A DNA stretch of 64,000 nt from JAATFS01 sp037145635 (GCA_037145635.1 JBBCXB010000003.1:62001-126000), one strand, 5' to 3'. Shown: positions 17,885-28,954, numbered from the stretch's first letter. The notes: generated by a model from the letters alone, not told the origin. Made by a program: numbers and translations.

Positions 17885-19216
17885 ATGGATGCTTGGCCCC
17901 GTTGTCTGGAACGTCTGGAAGCTGAATTCCCGCCCGAAGACGTCCACACCTGGTTGAAACCCCTGCAGGCCGAGGAGCGCGGCGACAGCGTCGTGCTCTA
18001 CGCGCCGAACGCCTTCATCGTCGACCAGGTGCGCGAGCGCTACCTGGCGCGCATCCGCGAACTGGTGGCCTACTACGCCGGCAGCGGCGAGGTGGCGCTG
18101 GCGGTGGGCTCGCGGCCGCGTGCGCCCGAGCCGGTGGCGGCCGCGCCCGCCGCCGCGTTTGCGCCGCCGCCGCCGGTGTCGATGGTGCCGTTCGCCGGCA
18201 ACCTGGACTCGCACTACACCTTCGCCAATTTCGTCGAGGGCCGCAGCAACCAGCTCGGCCTGGCCGCGGCCACCCAGGCCGCGCAGAAGCCGGGCGACCG
18301 CGCACACAACCCGCTGCTGCTGTACGGGAGCACCGGGCTGGGCAAGACCCACCTGATGTTCGCCGCCGGCAACGCCATGCGCGCGGCCAACCCGGCCGCC
18401 AAGGTCATGTACCTGCGCTCGGAGCAGTTCTTCAGCGCCATGATCCGGGCGCTGCAGGAAAAGGCGATGGACCAGTTCAAGCGCCAGTTCCAGCAGATCG
18501 ACGCGCTGCTGATCGACGACATCCAGTTCTTCGCCGGCAAGGACCGCACGCAGGAGGAGTTCTTCCACACCTTCAACGCGCTGTTCGACGGCAAGCAGCA
18601 GATCATCCTCACCTGCGACCGCTACCCGCGCGAGGTCGAGGGCCTGGAGCCGCGGCTGAAGTCGCGCCTGGCCTGGGGCCTGTCGGTGGCGATCGACCCG
18701 CCCGACTTCGAGACCCGCGCCGCGATCGTGCTGGCCAAGGCCCGCGAGCGCGGCGCCGAGATCCCGGACGACGTGGCGTTCCTGATCGCCAAGAAGATGC
18801 GCTCCAACGTGCGCGACCTGGAAGGCGCGCTCAACACGCTGGCGGCACGTGCCAACTTCACCGGCCGCGCGATCACCGTGGAGTTCGCCCAGGAGACCCT
18901 GCGCGACCTGCTGCGGGCCCAGCAGCAGGCGATCGGCATCCCCAACATCCAGAAGACCGTGGCCGACTACTACGGCCTGCAGATCAAGGACCTGCTGTCC
19001 AAGCGCCGTACCCGCTCGCTGGCGCGCCCGCGCCAGGTGGCGATGGCGCTGACCAAGGAACTGACCGAGCACAGCCTGCCGGAGATCGGCGATGCCTTCG
19101 CCGGACGCGACCACACCACCGTGCTCCACGCCTGCCGGCAGATCCGCACGCTGATGGAGACCGACGGCAAGCTGCGCGAGGACTGGGACAAGCTGATCCG
19201 CAAGCTCAGCGAGTAG
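17885..19216 (+). CDS. dnaA: chromosomal replication initiator protein DnaA
   Basis: A 443-residue AAA+ protein that binds DnaA boxes and opens the origin. Domain I runs from the start (MDAWPRCLERLEAEFPPEDV) to about residue 75, domain II is an alanine/proline-rich linker (77-100), domain III carries Walker A GSTGLGKT (148-155) and Walker B LLIDDIQFF. Domain IV ends with the DNA-binding signature GRDHTTVLHACRQI. The ATG at 17885 is used; a TTG sits directly before it. dnaN follows after 274 bp that contain further DnaA boxes. Confidence 0.98.
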   Translation: MDAWPRCLERLEAEFPPEDVHTWLKPLQAEERGDSVVLYAPNAFIVDQVRERYLARIRELVAYYAGSGEVALAVGSRPRAPEPVAAAPAAAFAPPPPVSMVPFAGNLDSHYTFANFVEGRSNQLGLAAATQAAQKPGDRAHNPLLLYGSTGLGKTHLMFAAGNAMRAANPAAKVMYLRSEQFFSAMIRALQEKAMDQFKRQFQQIDALLIDDIQFFAGKDRTQEEFFHTFNALFDGKQQIILTCDRYPREVEGLEPRLKSRLAWGLSVAIDPPDFETRAAIVLAKARERGAEIPDDVAFLIAKKMRSNVRDLEGALNTLAARANFTGRAITVEFAQETLRDLLRAQQQAIGIPNIQKTVADYYGLQIKDLLSKRRTRSLARPRQVAMALTKELTEHSLPEIGDAFAGRDHTTVLHACRQIRTLMETDGKLREDWDKLIRKLSE

Positions 19217-19283
19217 CGGAGGGCCGCGGCCTGCACGCGGTGGAAAAAACCGTGCATGATCGGCCCGGAAATGCGGGAGAATC

Positions 19284-19362
19284 TGTGGATAAAGTCGCTC
19301 CGGATGTCGGCAGGAAATCTATCCACAGGTTTCCCCACTCCGCCAGGCGCACTTATCCGATG
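19284..19362. promoter_or_regulatory. DnaA-box cluster between dnaA and dnaN, probable part of oriC
   Basis: TGTGGATAA at 19284-19292 is a perfect reverse-oriented DnaA box. CTATCCACA at 19319-19327 matches 8 of 9 on the plus strand, and TTATCCGAT at 19354-19362 is a weaker site. An AT-rich stretch (about 19447-19478, TTTGATTTATTCCACATC and onward) follows directly before dnaN and could serve for unwinding. The position beside dnaA is the usual place for oriC in this family; function is inferred. Confidence 0.75.
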
Positions 19363-19490
19363 GGTTTGGAGCGAAATAAGTCCTTCTGGAACAACGGCTT
19401 AGGGTAGTTTTCCGCCGAAAACCGCCCTACCATCACCACCAAGCTTTTGATTTATTCCACATCTTTTAAAGCATAGGGGCACGGAACCAC

Positions 19491-20591
19491 ATGCGTTTCA
19501 CACTGCAGCGCGAAGCCTTTCTCAAGCCGTTGGCCCAGGTGGTCAATGTGGTCGAACGCCGCCAGACACTGCCGGTTCTGGCCAACTTGCTGGTGCAGGT
19601 CCAGAACGGTCAGCTGTCGTTGACCGGTACCGACCTGGAAGTGGAGATGATCTCCCGCACCTCGGTCGAGGACGCGCAGGATGGCGAAAGCACGATCCCG
19701 GCCCGCAAGCTGTTCGACATCGTGCGCGCCTTGCCTGACGGCAGCCGCGTGACCGTGTCGCAGACCGCCGAGAAGGTGACGGTGCAGGCGGGACGCAGCC
19801 GCTTCACGCTGGCCACGCTGCCGGCGAACGACTTCCCCTCGGTCGACGAGGTCGAGGCGACCGAGCGCGTCGCGGTGCCCGAGGCCACGCTGAAGGAACT
19901 GATCGAGCGCACGGCGTTCGCGATGGCCCAGCAGGACGTGCGCTACTACCTCAACGGACTGCTGTTCGACCTGCGCGACCAGACCCTGCGCTGCGTGGCC
20001 ACCGACGGCCATCGCCTGGCGCTGTGCGAAACCGAGCTGGAGAACGCCGGTGGCGCCAAGCGGCAGATCATCGTGCCGCGCAAGGGCGTGACCGAGCTGC
20101 AACGCCTGCTGGAAGGCGCCGACCGCGAGGTCGAGCTGGAAGTCGGCCGCAGCCATATCCGCGTCAAGCGGGGCGATGTGACCTTCACCTCCAAGCTGAT
20201 CGATGGTCGCTTCCCTGACTACGAGGCGGTAATCCCGATTGGCGCCGATCGCGAGGTCAAGGTCGATCGCGAAGCGCTGCGGGCGTCGCTGCAGCGGGCG
20301 GCGATCCTGTCCAACGAGAAGTACCGTGGCGTTCGCGTGGAAGTGTCGCCGGGCCAGCTCAAGATCAGCGCGCACAACCCCGAGCAGGAAGAGGCTCAGG
20401 AGGAGGTCGAGGCCGACACCAAAGTGAGCGACCTGGCGATCGGCTTCAACGTGAACTACCTGCTGGACGCGCTGTCGGCGTTGCGCGACGAACACGTGGT
20501 GATCCAGCTGCGCGATTCCAACTCGTCGGCGCTGGTGCGCGAGGCGAGCAGCGAGAAGTCGCGCCACGTGGTGATGCCGCTGCGTCTCTGA
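19491..20591 (+). CDS. dnaN: DNA polymerase III beta subunit (sliding clamp)
   Basis: A 366-residue protein that forms the dimeric ring holding DNA polymerase III on DNA. It starts MRFTLQREAFLKPLAQVVNV and shows the three repeated clamp domains (about 1-120, 121-245, 246-366), including the LANLLVQV and RYYLNGLLFDL strands and the C-terminal VMPLRL hydrophobic-cleft residues. Normal length. A strong terminator and a parS-like site follow, so recF appears to be expressed separately or by read-through. Confidence 0.98.
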   Translation: MRFTLQREAFLKPLAQVVNVVERRQTLPVLANLLVQVQNGQLSLTGTDLEVEMISRTSVEDAQDGESTIPARKLFDIVRALPDGSRVTVSQTAEKVTVQAGRSRFTLATLPANDFPSVDEVEATERVAVPEATLKELIERTAFAMAQQDVRYYLNGLLFDLRDQTLRCVATDGHRLALCETELENAGGAKRQIIVPRKGVTELQRLLEGADREVELEVGRSHIRVKRGDVTFTSKLIDGRFPDYEAVIPIGADREVKVDREALRASLQRAAILSNEKYRGVRVEVSPGQLKISAHNPEQEEAQEEVEADTKVSDLAIGFNVNYLLDALSALRDEHVVIQLRDSNSSALVREASSEKSRHVVMPLRL

Positions 20592-20598
20592 CTCTGCT

Positions 20599-20614
20599 TG
20601 TTTCACGTGGAACA
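20599..20614. promoter_or_regulatory. parS-like ParB-binding site 1
   Basis: TGTTTCACGTGGAACA matches the general parS consensus TGTTTCACGTGAAACA at 15 of 16 positions. It lies 8 bp after the dnaN stop and just before the dnaN terminator. ParB loads here and slides along DNA to build the segregation complex. Two related sites lie in recF. Confidence 0.85.
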
Positions 20615-20616
20615 CG

Positions 20617-20645
20617 AACGCCCGGCTAAGCCGGGCGTTTTTTTT
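20617..20645 (+). terminator. intrinsic terminator of dnaN
   Basis: A perfect 10-bp stem, AACGCCCGGC with GCCGGGCGTT around the loop TAA, is followed by eight T residues counted from within the stem end. It directly follows the parS-like site. Confidence 0.9.
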
Positions 20646-20739
20646 GGTGGATTGCTCCACAGCCTCTGGGGAATGTTGCGGGCCAGTCGCTTGATGGAGT
20701 GCACACGAACGCCCGGCGGAATTTCTCCATCTGAAACCG

Positions 20740-20925
20740 TCCAATTGTGAATTAGTTTATTTTCGTAAAGCGATCGGCTGGTTTACCTCTGTTCGAGATA
20801 TCAACAGGCCTAGAGCTTCTGAAAAATAGATAAATCTTTAAGAGCTTGATGGTGATGGTGTCGGTGGATTTCTCCAAAAAAACAGTTAAACGATTGTTTT
20901 TAAATGGTTTTAGGGCGCTGAAACC
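20740..20925. other. AT-rich island between dnaN and recF
   Basis: The stretch is strikingly AT-rich against the GC-rich surroundings, with words such as AATTAGTTTATTTTCG, AAAAATAGATAAATCTTTAA and CAGTTAAACGATTG. It is followed by DnaA-box-like words TGTGGACAA (20960-20968, 8 of 9) and TTGTCCCCA (21007-21015, 7 of 9). No gene is visible between 20646 and 21200. It could be a second unwinding element of the origin or a relaxed promoter region for recF. Confidence 0.55.
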
Positions 20926-21200
20926 CTGGGGTCGGAAGGGCCCGTAGCTCGCCTGAGGCTGTGGACAAGTTGGTAACCCCGCTATATCGCCGTTTTTGCC
21001 CACAGGTTGTCCCCAGCTTGGCTTCGCAACGGCTCACCGATACGAGCCACCGCTCTGCCCCTGCGCAGCCCGGCTCCATGCCCCGGTTGCCGGCGTGGAA
21101 GCATCCCGAACACGCGGAATCCCCTGACGATGGCTTATGCTGCCCGCCATCTTCGTGGGGCTCCGCCAACCGCGATCTCCGCCGAGCCCCGTCGCACCCG

Positions 21201-22304
21201 ATGCATATCTCCCGTCTCGCCCTTCACCGCATGCGTCGCTTCGAGAGCATCGAGTTGCAGCCCGCCGCAGGCCTGAACCTGATCACCGGTGACAACGGCG
21301 CTGGCAAGACGACGCTGCTGGAAGCCCTGCACCTGATGGCCTATGGCCGCAGCTTCCGCGGACGGGTGCGCGATGGCCTGGTGCGCCAGGGAGCGGACGC
21401 ACTGGAGGTGTTCGTGGAGTGGCGGGAAGACCGGGCCGCCGAGCGCGCCGGGGGGCGGATGCGGCGCGCGGGCCTGCGGCACAGCGGCCAGGACTGGAAG
21501 GGACGGCTTGACGGGGAGGATGTCGCCCAGATCGGCAGCCTGTGCGCCGCCCTGGCGGTGGTGACGTTCGAGCCCGGCAGCCATGCCTTGATCAGCGGTG
21601 GCGGCGATGCCCGGCGACGTTTCATGGATTGGGGCCTGTTCCACGTGGAACCGGACTTTCTGCCGCTCTGGCGCCGGTACGCGCGCGCCCTCAAGCAACG
21701 CAATGCATTGCTCAAGCAGGGATCGGCCCCGCAGGCGCTCGATGCGTGGGACCACGAGCTTTCCGAAGCCGGGGAAACCCTGACGTCGCGGCGCGTGCAG
21801 TACCTGGAGCGGCTGCAGGAGCGGGCGGTGCCGCTGGCCGCGGAGATCTCGCCTGCGCTGGAGATCTCCGGCCTTGCCTTCTCGCCCGGCTGGCGCCGCC
21901 ACGAGCTGTCACTGTCCGACGCCCTGCTGCTGGCGCGCGACCGCGATCGCCAGTATGGCTACACCTCGCTGGGTCCCCACCGGGCGGACTGGTCGCCCAC
22001 CTTCCACGCCATCCCCGGCCGCGATGCGCTCTCACGGGGGCAGGCCAAGCTCACCGCCCTCGCCTGCCTGATCGGTCAGGCCGAGGACTTCGCGCAGCAG
22101 CGTGGCGAATGGCCGGTCATCGCCCTGGACGACCTGCCCTCGGAGCTGGACCGCTCCCACCAACTTCGCGTGCTGCAACGCCTGCGCGCCGCGCCGGCGC
22201 AGATCCTCATCACCGCCACCGAGCACCCGGCCGCCCTGGACGAGGCCTTCGGGACGGTGTCGGTGTTCCACGTGGAACGCGGCGAGCTGCGCGCACAGCA
22301 GTGA
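21201..22304 (+). CDS. recF: DNA replication and repair protein RecF
   Basis: A 367-residue SMC-like ATPase that helps RecOR load RecA at gaps in DNA. It starts MHISRLALHRMRRFESIELQ; Walker A is GDNGAGKTTLLE near residue 31. The signature region LSRGQAKLTALACLIGQA and Walker B PVIALDDLPSELD are intact near residues 275 and 310. Upstream frame extension is open but not RecF-like, so the ATG at 21201 is used despite a weak ribosome binding site. Two parS-like sites are embedded in the coding sequence, both falling on the peptide FHVE (see findings). Confidence 0.96.
   Translation: MHISRLALHRMRRFESIELQPAAGLNLITGDNGAGKTTLLEALHLMAYGRSFRGRVRDGLVRQGADALEVFVEWREDRAAERAGGRMRRAGLRHSGQDWKGRLDGEDVAQIGSLCAALAVVTFEPGSHALISGGGDARRRFMDWGLFHVEPDFLPLWRRYARALKQRNALLKQGSAPQALDAWDHELSEAGETLTSRRVQYLERLQERAVPLAAEISPALEISGLAFSPGWRRHELSLSDALLLARDRDRQYGYTSLGPHRADWSPTFHAIPGRDALSRGQAKLTALACLIGQAEDFAQQRGEWPVIALDDLPSELDRSHQLRVLQRLRAAPAQILITATEHPAALDEAFGTVSVFHVERGELRAQQ
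21637..21652. promoter_or_regulatory. parS-like ParB-binding site 2, inside recF
   Basis: TGTTCCACGTGGAACC contains the full 14-bp palindrome GTTCCACGTGGAAC and differs from the palindromic parS form only at the last base. It encodes LFHVEP in RecF. Confidence 0.75.
22264..22279. promoter_or_regulatory. parS-like ParB-binding site 3, at the 3' end of recF
   Basis: TGTTCCACGTGGAACG carries the same 14-bp palindrome as site 2. It encodes VFHVER near the RecF C-terminus, about 630 bp from site 2 and 1.66 kb from site 1. Confidence 0.75.
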
Positions 22305-22350
22305 GCGCTGGCCGCCCCTAGGCCCGGTCCGGCGGCCCTGCCCGGGCGGC

Positions 22351-22359
22351 TGGTATAAT
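22351..22359 (+). promoter_or_regulatory. extended -10 promoter of gyrB
   Basis: TGGTATAAT is a perfect extended -10 (TGnTATAAT). It lies 80 bp before the gyrB start, in the only AT-containing part of the recF-gyrB gap. No good -35 is present 17 bp upstream, as is usual for extended -10 promoters. Confidence 0.7.
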
Positions 22360-22439
22360 TCCAGTCCTATCCCCCTATCCCCCGGCGCAACGCGATGGAA
22401 TGTCGTCGTTGCCCGCGCAGCGGAGCCTACGGCGAGCGC

Positions 22440-24881
<2,442 letters not shown>

Positions 24882-25072
24882 TCCGGGCCCGCGGTCCGGG
24901 CGGCGACGCCCGGCCGCGTTCGGGCCGCGCCGTCCGCGCGGCCGCGTGGGTCCCGCAGGTACGGCGCCACACTGCGGGTTGCGACTTGGCAGCCCTGCCG
25001 CTTCCATCCGAAAACCGCCCGGCCGCCGCACCTGGCCGCCGGCGGCATCCCTCCCCGTTCGCCAGGATCGTG

Positions 25073-25927
25073 ATGACCGCGCCGCCGTCGCCCTCGTCCC
25101 CGCCGCCTTACACGCCTCTGCCTCCCGCCCCCGCCGGGCCGCCGCCTGCGGCCGCGCCGGTGCTGGGGTTCTTTCTCGATCTGCTCATCGGCGTGGTGAT
25201 GCTGCTGCTGCTCAGCGTCGGCGCCGGGCTGGTCTGGGGCCTCTACCGCGGCTTCGTCCTGGCGCAGCAGGCCCATCGCCAGGGCATGCGCCCGGATCCC
25301 CACCTGATCACCGCCGCGCTGGGCCAGCCCGGTGCGATGGCGCAGATGCTGATGGCGCTGGTGAGTACCGGGGGCGCCGCGCTGGTGCTGTACCTGTGGC
25401 GGCGGCGCGCGGGCCCCGTGGAACGCCGCCAGTCGCACGCAGCAGTGCGACGCGCGCGGACCTGGGGCTGGACCGCGGCGGTGGCCGTGTCGGTATTTTT
25501 TTTCAGTAACCTGACCAGTGCGGCCGCCCAGGCGCTCGGGATCCAGCCCGCGCCCACCAACCTGCCGCTGATGGAGCAGGCGCTGGCCCAGTGGCCGCTG
25601 TTCCTGGTGGTGTTCGCGGTGGTCCTGGCCCCGGCCTACGAGGAACTGCTGTTCCGGCGCGTGCTGTTCGGGCGGTTGCTCGCCGCCGGCCGGCCTTGGC
25701 TGGGCATCATGCTGAGCAGTGCCGCATTCGCGCTGATGCACGAGGTGCCGGGCATCAGCGGCAACGGCCCGCTCGCCATCGCCCAGCTGTGGCTGGTCTA
25801 CGGCGCGATGGGGGCGGCGTTCGCCTGGCTGTACTGGCGCACCGGCACGCTGTGGGCCTCGATCGCCGCGCATGCGCTGAACAATGCGATCGCGCTGGCC
25901 GCGTTGTACTTCTTCGGCATCCAGTGA
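25073..25927 (+). CDS. CPBP-family intramembrane glutamic metalloprotease
   Basis: A 284-residue membrane protein of the CPBP (CAAX protease/Abi) family. After a proline-rich cytoplasmic N-terminus come several membrane segments. The three family motifs are present: EELLFRR (EExxxR) near residue 190, FALMHE (FxxxH) near residue 222 and AAHALNN (HxxxN) near residue 266. Members cleave proteins within the membrane or act in immunity and maturation; the substrate is not known here. The ATG at 25073 is chosen, with a GTG directly before it. It follows gyrB by about 190 bp and is probably its own unit. Confidence 0.87.
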   Translation: MTAPPSPSSPPPYTPLPPAPAGPPPAAAPVLGFFLDLLIGVVMLLLLSVGAGLVWGLYRGFVLAQQAHRQGMRPDPHLITAALGQPGAMAQMLMALVSTGGAALVLYLWRRRAGPVERRQSHAAVRRARTWGWTAAVAVSVFFFSNLTSAAAQALGIQPAPTNLPLMEQALAQWPLFLVVFAVVLAPAYEELLFRRVLFGRLLAAGRPWLGIMLSSAAFALMHEVPGISGNGPLAIAQLWLVYGAMGAAFAWLYWRTGTLWASIAAHALNNAIALAALYFFGIQ

Positions 25928-25989
25928 CGTTTGACGAAAAGTTAAGCCGCCCCTGACCACAATGCAGGCGGTTGCCTAGGGGAGCGTCC

Positions 25990-26796
25990 ATGAAGTCCAT
26001 CGTGTTGAGCGTCGTCGTGGCGCTGAGTCTGGTCGCGTGCGCGACCACCACCTCGCCGACCGGACGCAGGCAGGTGGTCGGCGGCGTTTCCCAGCAGCAG
26101 CTCGACCAGCTCGGTGCGCAGGCCTTCGCCGAGAGCAAGGCTAAGGAAAAGATCAGCGGCAATGCCCAGCAGAACGCCTACGTGCAGTGCGTGGTCAACG
26201 CGCTGGTGGCGCAGCTGCCGCCGCAGTGGCGTGCCACGCGCTGGGAAACCGCGCTGTTCGTCGACGACGAACCCAATGCGTTCGCATTGCCGGGCGGCAA
26301 GGTCGGCGTCAACAGCGGGATCTTCCGCGTCGCGAAGACCCAGGACCAGCTGGCCGCCGTGCTCGGGCACGAGATCGGCCATGTCATCTCCCGCCACCAC
26401 GAGGAACGCATCACCCGCCAGCTGGGCACCCAGACCGGCCTGGGCGTGATCGGCGCGTTGGCCGGCGCCGCCTACGGCGACGGCGCGGCCAGCGCGGTGA
26501 ACCAGCTCGGCGGCATGACCGCACAGACCATGTTCCTGCTGCCCGGGTCGCGGGTGCAGGAAAGCGAGGCCGACGTGGTGGGCCAGCGCCTGATGGCCGA
26601 GGCCGGCTTCGACCCGGCGCAGGCGGTCGACCTGTGGCAGAACATGATGGCCGCCGGCGGCAGCCGCTCGCCGCAATGGCTGTCCACCCACCCCGACCCG
26701 GCCAACCGCATCCGCGAGCTGCAGCGCGACATCCCCGCCCTGGAGCCGGTGTATGCCCAGGCACGCAGCGCCGGACGGGTGCCGCGTTGTGGATGA
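25990..26796 (+). CDS. M48-family metalloprotease lipoprotein (LoiP-like)
   Basis: A 268-residue zinc protease. The lipobox LVACA (Cys near residue 17) shows it is a lipoprotein. The catalytic motif is HEIGHVISRHHEE near residue 123, and the third ligand is in the ESEADVVG segment near residue 190. The NAFALPGGKVGVNSGIF strand is typical of the LoiP/YcaL/BepA group, which does quality control of outer membrane proteins. It lacks the TPR domain of BepA. GGGGAG before the ATG is a good ribosome binding site. It precedes the TonB-system genes on the same strand. Confidence 0.92.
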   Translation: MKSIVLSVVVALSLVACATTTSPTGRRQVVGGVSQQQLDQLGAQAFAESKAKEKISGNAQQNAYVQCVVNALVAQLPPQWRATRWETALFVDDEPNAFALPGGKVGVNSGIFRVAKTQDQLAAVLGHEIGHVISRHHEERITRQLGTQTGLGVIGALAGAAYGDGAASAVNQLGGMTAQTMFLLPGSRVQESEADVVGQRLMAEAGFDPAQAVDLWQNMMAAGGSRSPQWLSTHPDPANRIRELQRDIPALEPVYAQARSAGRVPRCG

Positions 26797-26936
26797 GTTC
26801 GCAAAAAAATGCGGCGCTACAGCATGGAAATCGTTTTCGGCCGATGAAAGTTTCTGCTAACTTTGCCGGCTGACCACCGTACAGCCTGCGTTTCTTTTTC
26901 TGTCCCGCCCACCAGGCGGGTCGACCGAGGTGACTG

Positions 26937-28133
26937 ATGAGACTGCCCAACCGCAAGAAAGCCCTGTTGTCCCTGTTCATCGCAGCCTCGCTGGGCGGAG
27001 CCGTCGTCGCCGACGCGGTCGCGCAGTCGGACACCGCTTCGGAGCGTTCGAGCCGCAAGTCCAAGGGCAGCGCCAAGGCCGAGAACCTGTATCCGCAGGC
27101 CACTCGCCAGGCGCCCTCGGTCAAGACCTCGGCCAAGCTGGGCAGCAAGCTGCAGAAGCTGATCGACGCCTTCAACAAGGGCGAGGACTTCCCGGGCGTG
27201 CGCAGCCAGGCCGACGAGATCCTGGCCAATGGCGCGGCCAACGAGGCTGACAAGTCGCTCGCCGCCCAGCTCGCCGCACAGGCCGCGTACAGCATGGATG
27301 ACACCGCCGCCGCCAAGAAGTACCTGCAGCAGGCGATCCAGCTCAACGGCCTGGACAACAACGGCCACTACCAGTCGATGCTGATGCTGGCCCAGCTGCA
27401 GCTGCAGGACGACCAGTATCCCGAAGGCCTGGCCACGCTCGACAAGTACCTGGCCGAGACCAAGTCGCAGCGTCCCGAGGACCTGATCCTCAAGGGCCAG
27501 GCGCTGTACCAGACCGAGAAGTACCAGGAGGCGATCCCGGTGCTGAAGCAGGCGATCGCCGCCTCGCCGCAGCCCAAGGACAGCTGGAACCAGCTGCTGA
27601 TGGCCGCCTATGCCGAGGCCGGGCAGACCGGCGAGGCCACCGCCGCCGCCGAGGCGCTGGCCGCCAAGACCCCGAACGACAAGAAGGCCCAGCTCAACCT
27701 GGCCAGCATGTACATGCAGGCCGACCAGATGGACAAGGCCGCCGCGGTGATGGACAAGCTGCGCGCCAGCGGCCAGCTCACCGAGGAAAAGGAGTACAAG
27801 CAGCTCTACTCGATCTACGCCAATACCGAGAACAAGGAAAAGGACGTGATCGCGGTGATCAACGAGGGCATGCAGAAGGGCATCCTCAAGCCGGACTACC
27901 AGACCTACCTGGCGCTGGCCCAGTCCTACTACTACACCGACCAGCTGCCGCAGGCGATCGAGAACTGGCAGAAGGCGGCTCCCCTTTCCAAGGACGGCGA
28001 GACCTACCTGAACCTGGCCAAGGTGTTGCATTCGGAAGGACGCATCCCCGAGGCCAAGCAGGCCGCCCAGCAGGCACTGGCCAAGGGCGTGAAGAAGCCG
28101 GATGACGCTAAGAAGATCATCAACTTGAAGTAA
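26937..28133 (+). CDS. periplasmic TPR protein upstream of the TonB system
   Basis: A 398-residue exported protein with a signal peptide (KKALLSLFIAASLGGAVVADAVA). The mature part is mostly tetratricopeptide-like helix pairs, for example LILKGQALYQTEKYQEAIPVLKQAI and TYLALAQSYYYTDQLPQAIENW, with further degenerate copies between residues 70 and 390. It lies 149 bp before tonB. TPR proteins of this kind accompany TonB-ExbBD systems in several gammaproteobacteria and may organise the complex in the periplasm; that role is inferred from position. No enzyme motif is seen. Confidence 0.85.
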   Translation: MRLPNRKKALLSLFIAASLGGAVVADAVAQSDTASERSSRKSKGSAKAENLYPQATRQAPSVKTSAKLGSKLQKLIDAFNKGEDFPGVRSQADEILANGAANEADKSLAAQLAAQAAYSMDDTAAAKKYLQQAIQLNGLDNNGHYQSMLMLAQLQLQDDQYPEGLATLDKYLAETKSQRPEDLILKGQALYQTEKYQEAIPVLKQAIAASPQPKDSWNQLLMAAYAEAGQTGEATAAAEALAAKTPNDKKAQLNLASMYMQADQMDKAAAVMDKLRASGQLTEEKEYKQLYSIYANTENKEKDVIAVINEGMQKGILKPDYQTYLALAQSYYYTDQLPQAIENWQKAAPLSKDGETYLNLAKVLHSEGRIPEAKQAAQQALAKGVKKPDDAKKIINLK

Positions 28134-28161
28134 GCCGCAAAAATAACCCCCGTTTGACCTA

Positions 28162-28175
28162 TAACCACGTGGTTA
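28162..28175. promoter_or_regulatory. 14-bp palindrome in the tonB promoter region
   Basis: TAACCACGTGGTTA is a perfect palindrome about 110 bp before tonB. A possible -10 (TATAAG, 28192-28197) lies downstream, placing the palindrome over the -35 position, as an operator would be. The regulator is unknown. Confidence 0.45.
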
Positions 28176-28282
28176 CAGGCAACGGGATTGGTATAAGCTT
28201 GGAGGTTCCTGCGGTGTCAAAGCCGTCCGAACCGGGGATCATCGTTCGTGATCCAGGCCCCCACTGAAAGAGCCATTGGCGC

Positions 28283-28954
28283 ATGACGGAACAACTTGTT
28301 GTCCACAGGCACGACCAAGATGCCGGGAACCAGGGATTGAACTGGGCCCGCATCGTCGGTATCGCCTTCGTAATCGCTTTGCATCTTGCTGCCTTGATGC
28401 TGCTGCTGATCCCCGCCGTGGCGCCGAAGGCACCTGCGGAGAAGGAGCGCACCACGATGGTGACGCTGGTGGATGCGCCGCCGCCCCCACCCCCGCCGCC
28501 GCCGCCGCCGCCGCCGCAGGACAAGCCGCCGCCGCCGGTCAAGAACCTGGCGCCGCCGAAGCCGTCGCCGGTGCCGCCGCCGCCGGAAGCGCCGGTGGTC
28601 GATGTCCCGGACCCGCGTCCGAGCGATATCGTTACCCCGCCGTCGCCGCCCGCGCCGCCGGCCGCGCCCAGCGACATCGGGGCCAGTGTCGATATCTCGT
28701 CGAAGAACATGAACCCGCCCAAGTACCCGCCGGCCGCTTTCCGCGCAGGCGTGCAGGGCGAGGTCATCCTGATCGTCGACGTGGATGCCAACGGCAACGT
28801 GACCAACGTGGCGGTCGAGAAGTCCAGCCGCAACCGTGACCTTGACCGTGCTGCCATGGAGGCGGCGCGCAAGTGGAAGTTCAACGCTTCCGTCGTCAAC
28901 GGGCAGAAGGCTGCCGGACGCGTCCGCGTCCCGGTGAACTTCGCGCTCAACTGA
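28283..28954 (+). CDS. tonB: energy transducer TonB
   Basis: A 223-residue protein that carries energy from ExbBD to outer membrane receptors. The single membrane anchor (ARIVGIAFVIALHLAALMLLLI) is near residues 22-45. The periplasmic spacer is extremely proline-rich, including 13 consecutive prolines encoded by a CCG-repeat tract. The C-terminal TonB domain (about 140-223) has NPPKYPPAAFRAGVQGEVIL and ARKWKFNAS. The anchor histidine conserved in TonB is present (ALHLAAL). First gene of tonB-exbB-exbD1-exbD2. Confidence 0.95.
   Translation: MTEQLVVHRHDQDAGNQGLNWARIVGIAFVIALHLAALMLLLIPAVAPKAPAEKERTTMVTLVDAPPPPPPPPPPPPPQDKPPPPVKNLAPPKPSPVPPPPEAPVVDVPDPRPSDIVTPPSPPAPPAAPSDIGASVDISSKNMNPPKYPPAAFRAGVQGEVILIVDVDANGNVTNVAVEKSSRNRDLDRAAMEAARKWKFNASVVNGQKAAGRVRVPVNFALN

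Noticed and set aside
28162..28175. Fourth parS site before tonB
   Set aside because: The palindrome shares the CCACGTGG core, but the flanks are AA/TT in the wrong order (AACCACGTGGTT instead of TTCCACGTGGAA), so ParB binding is not expected.
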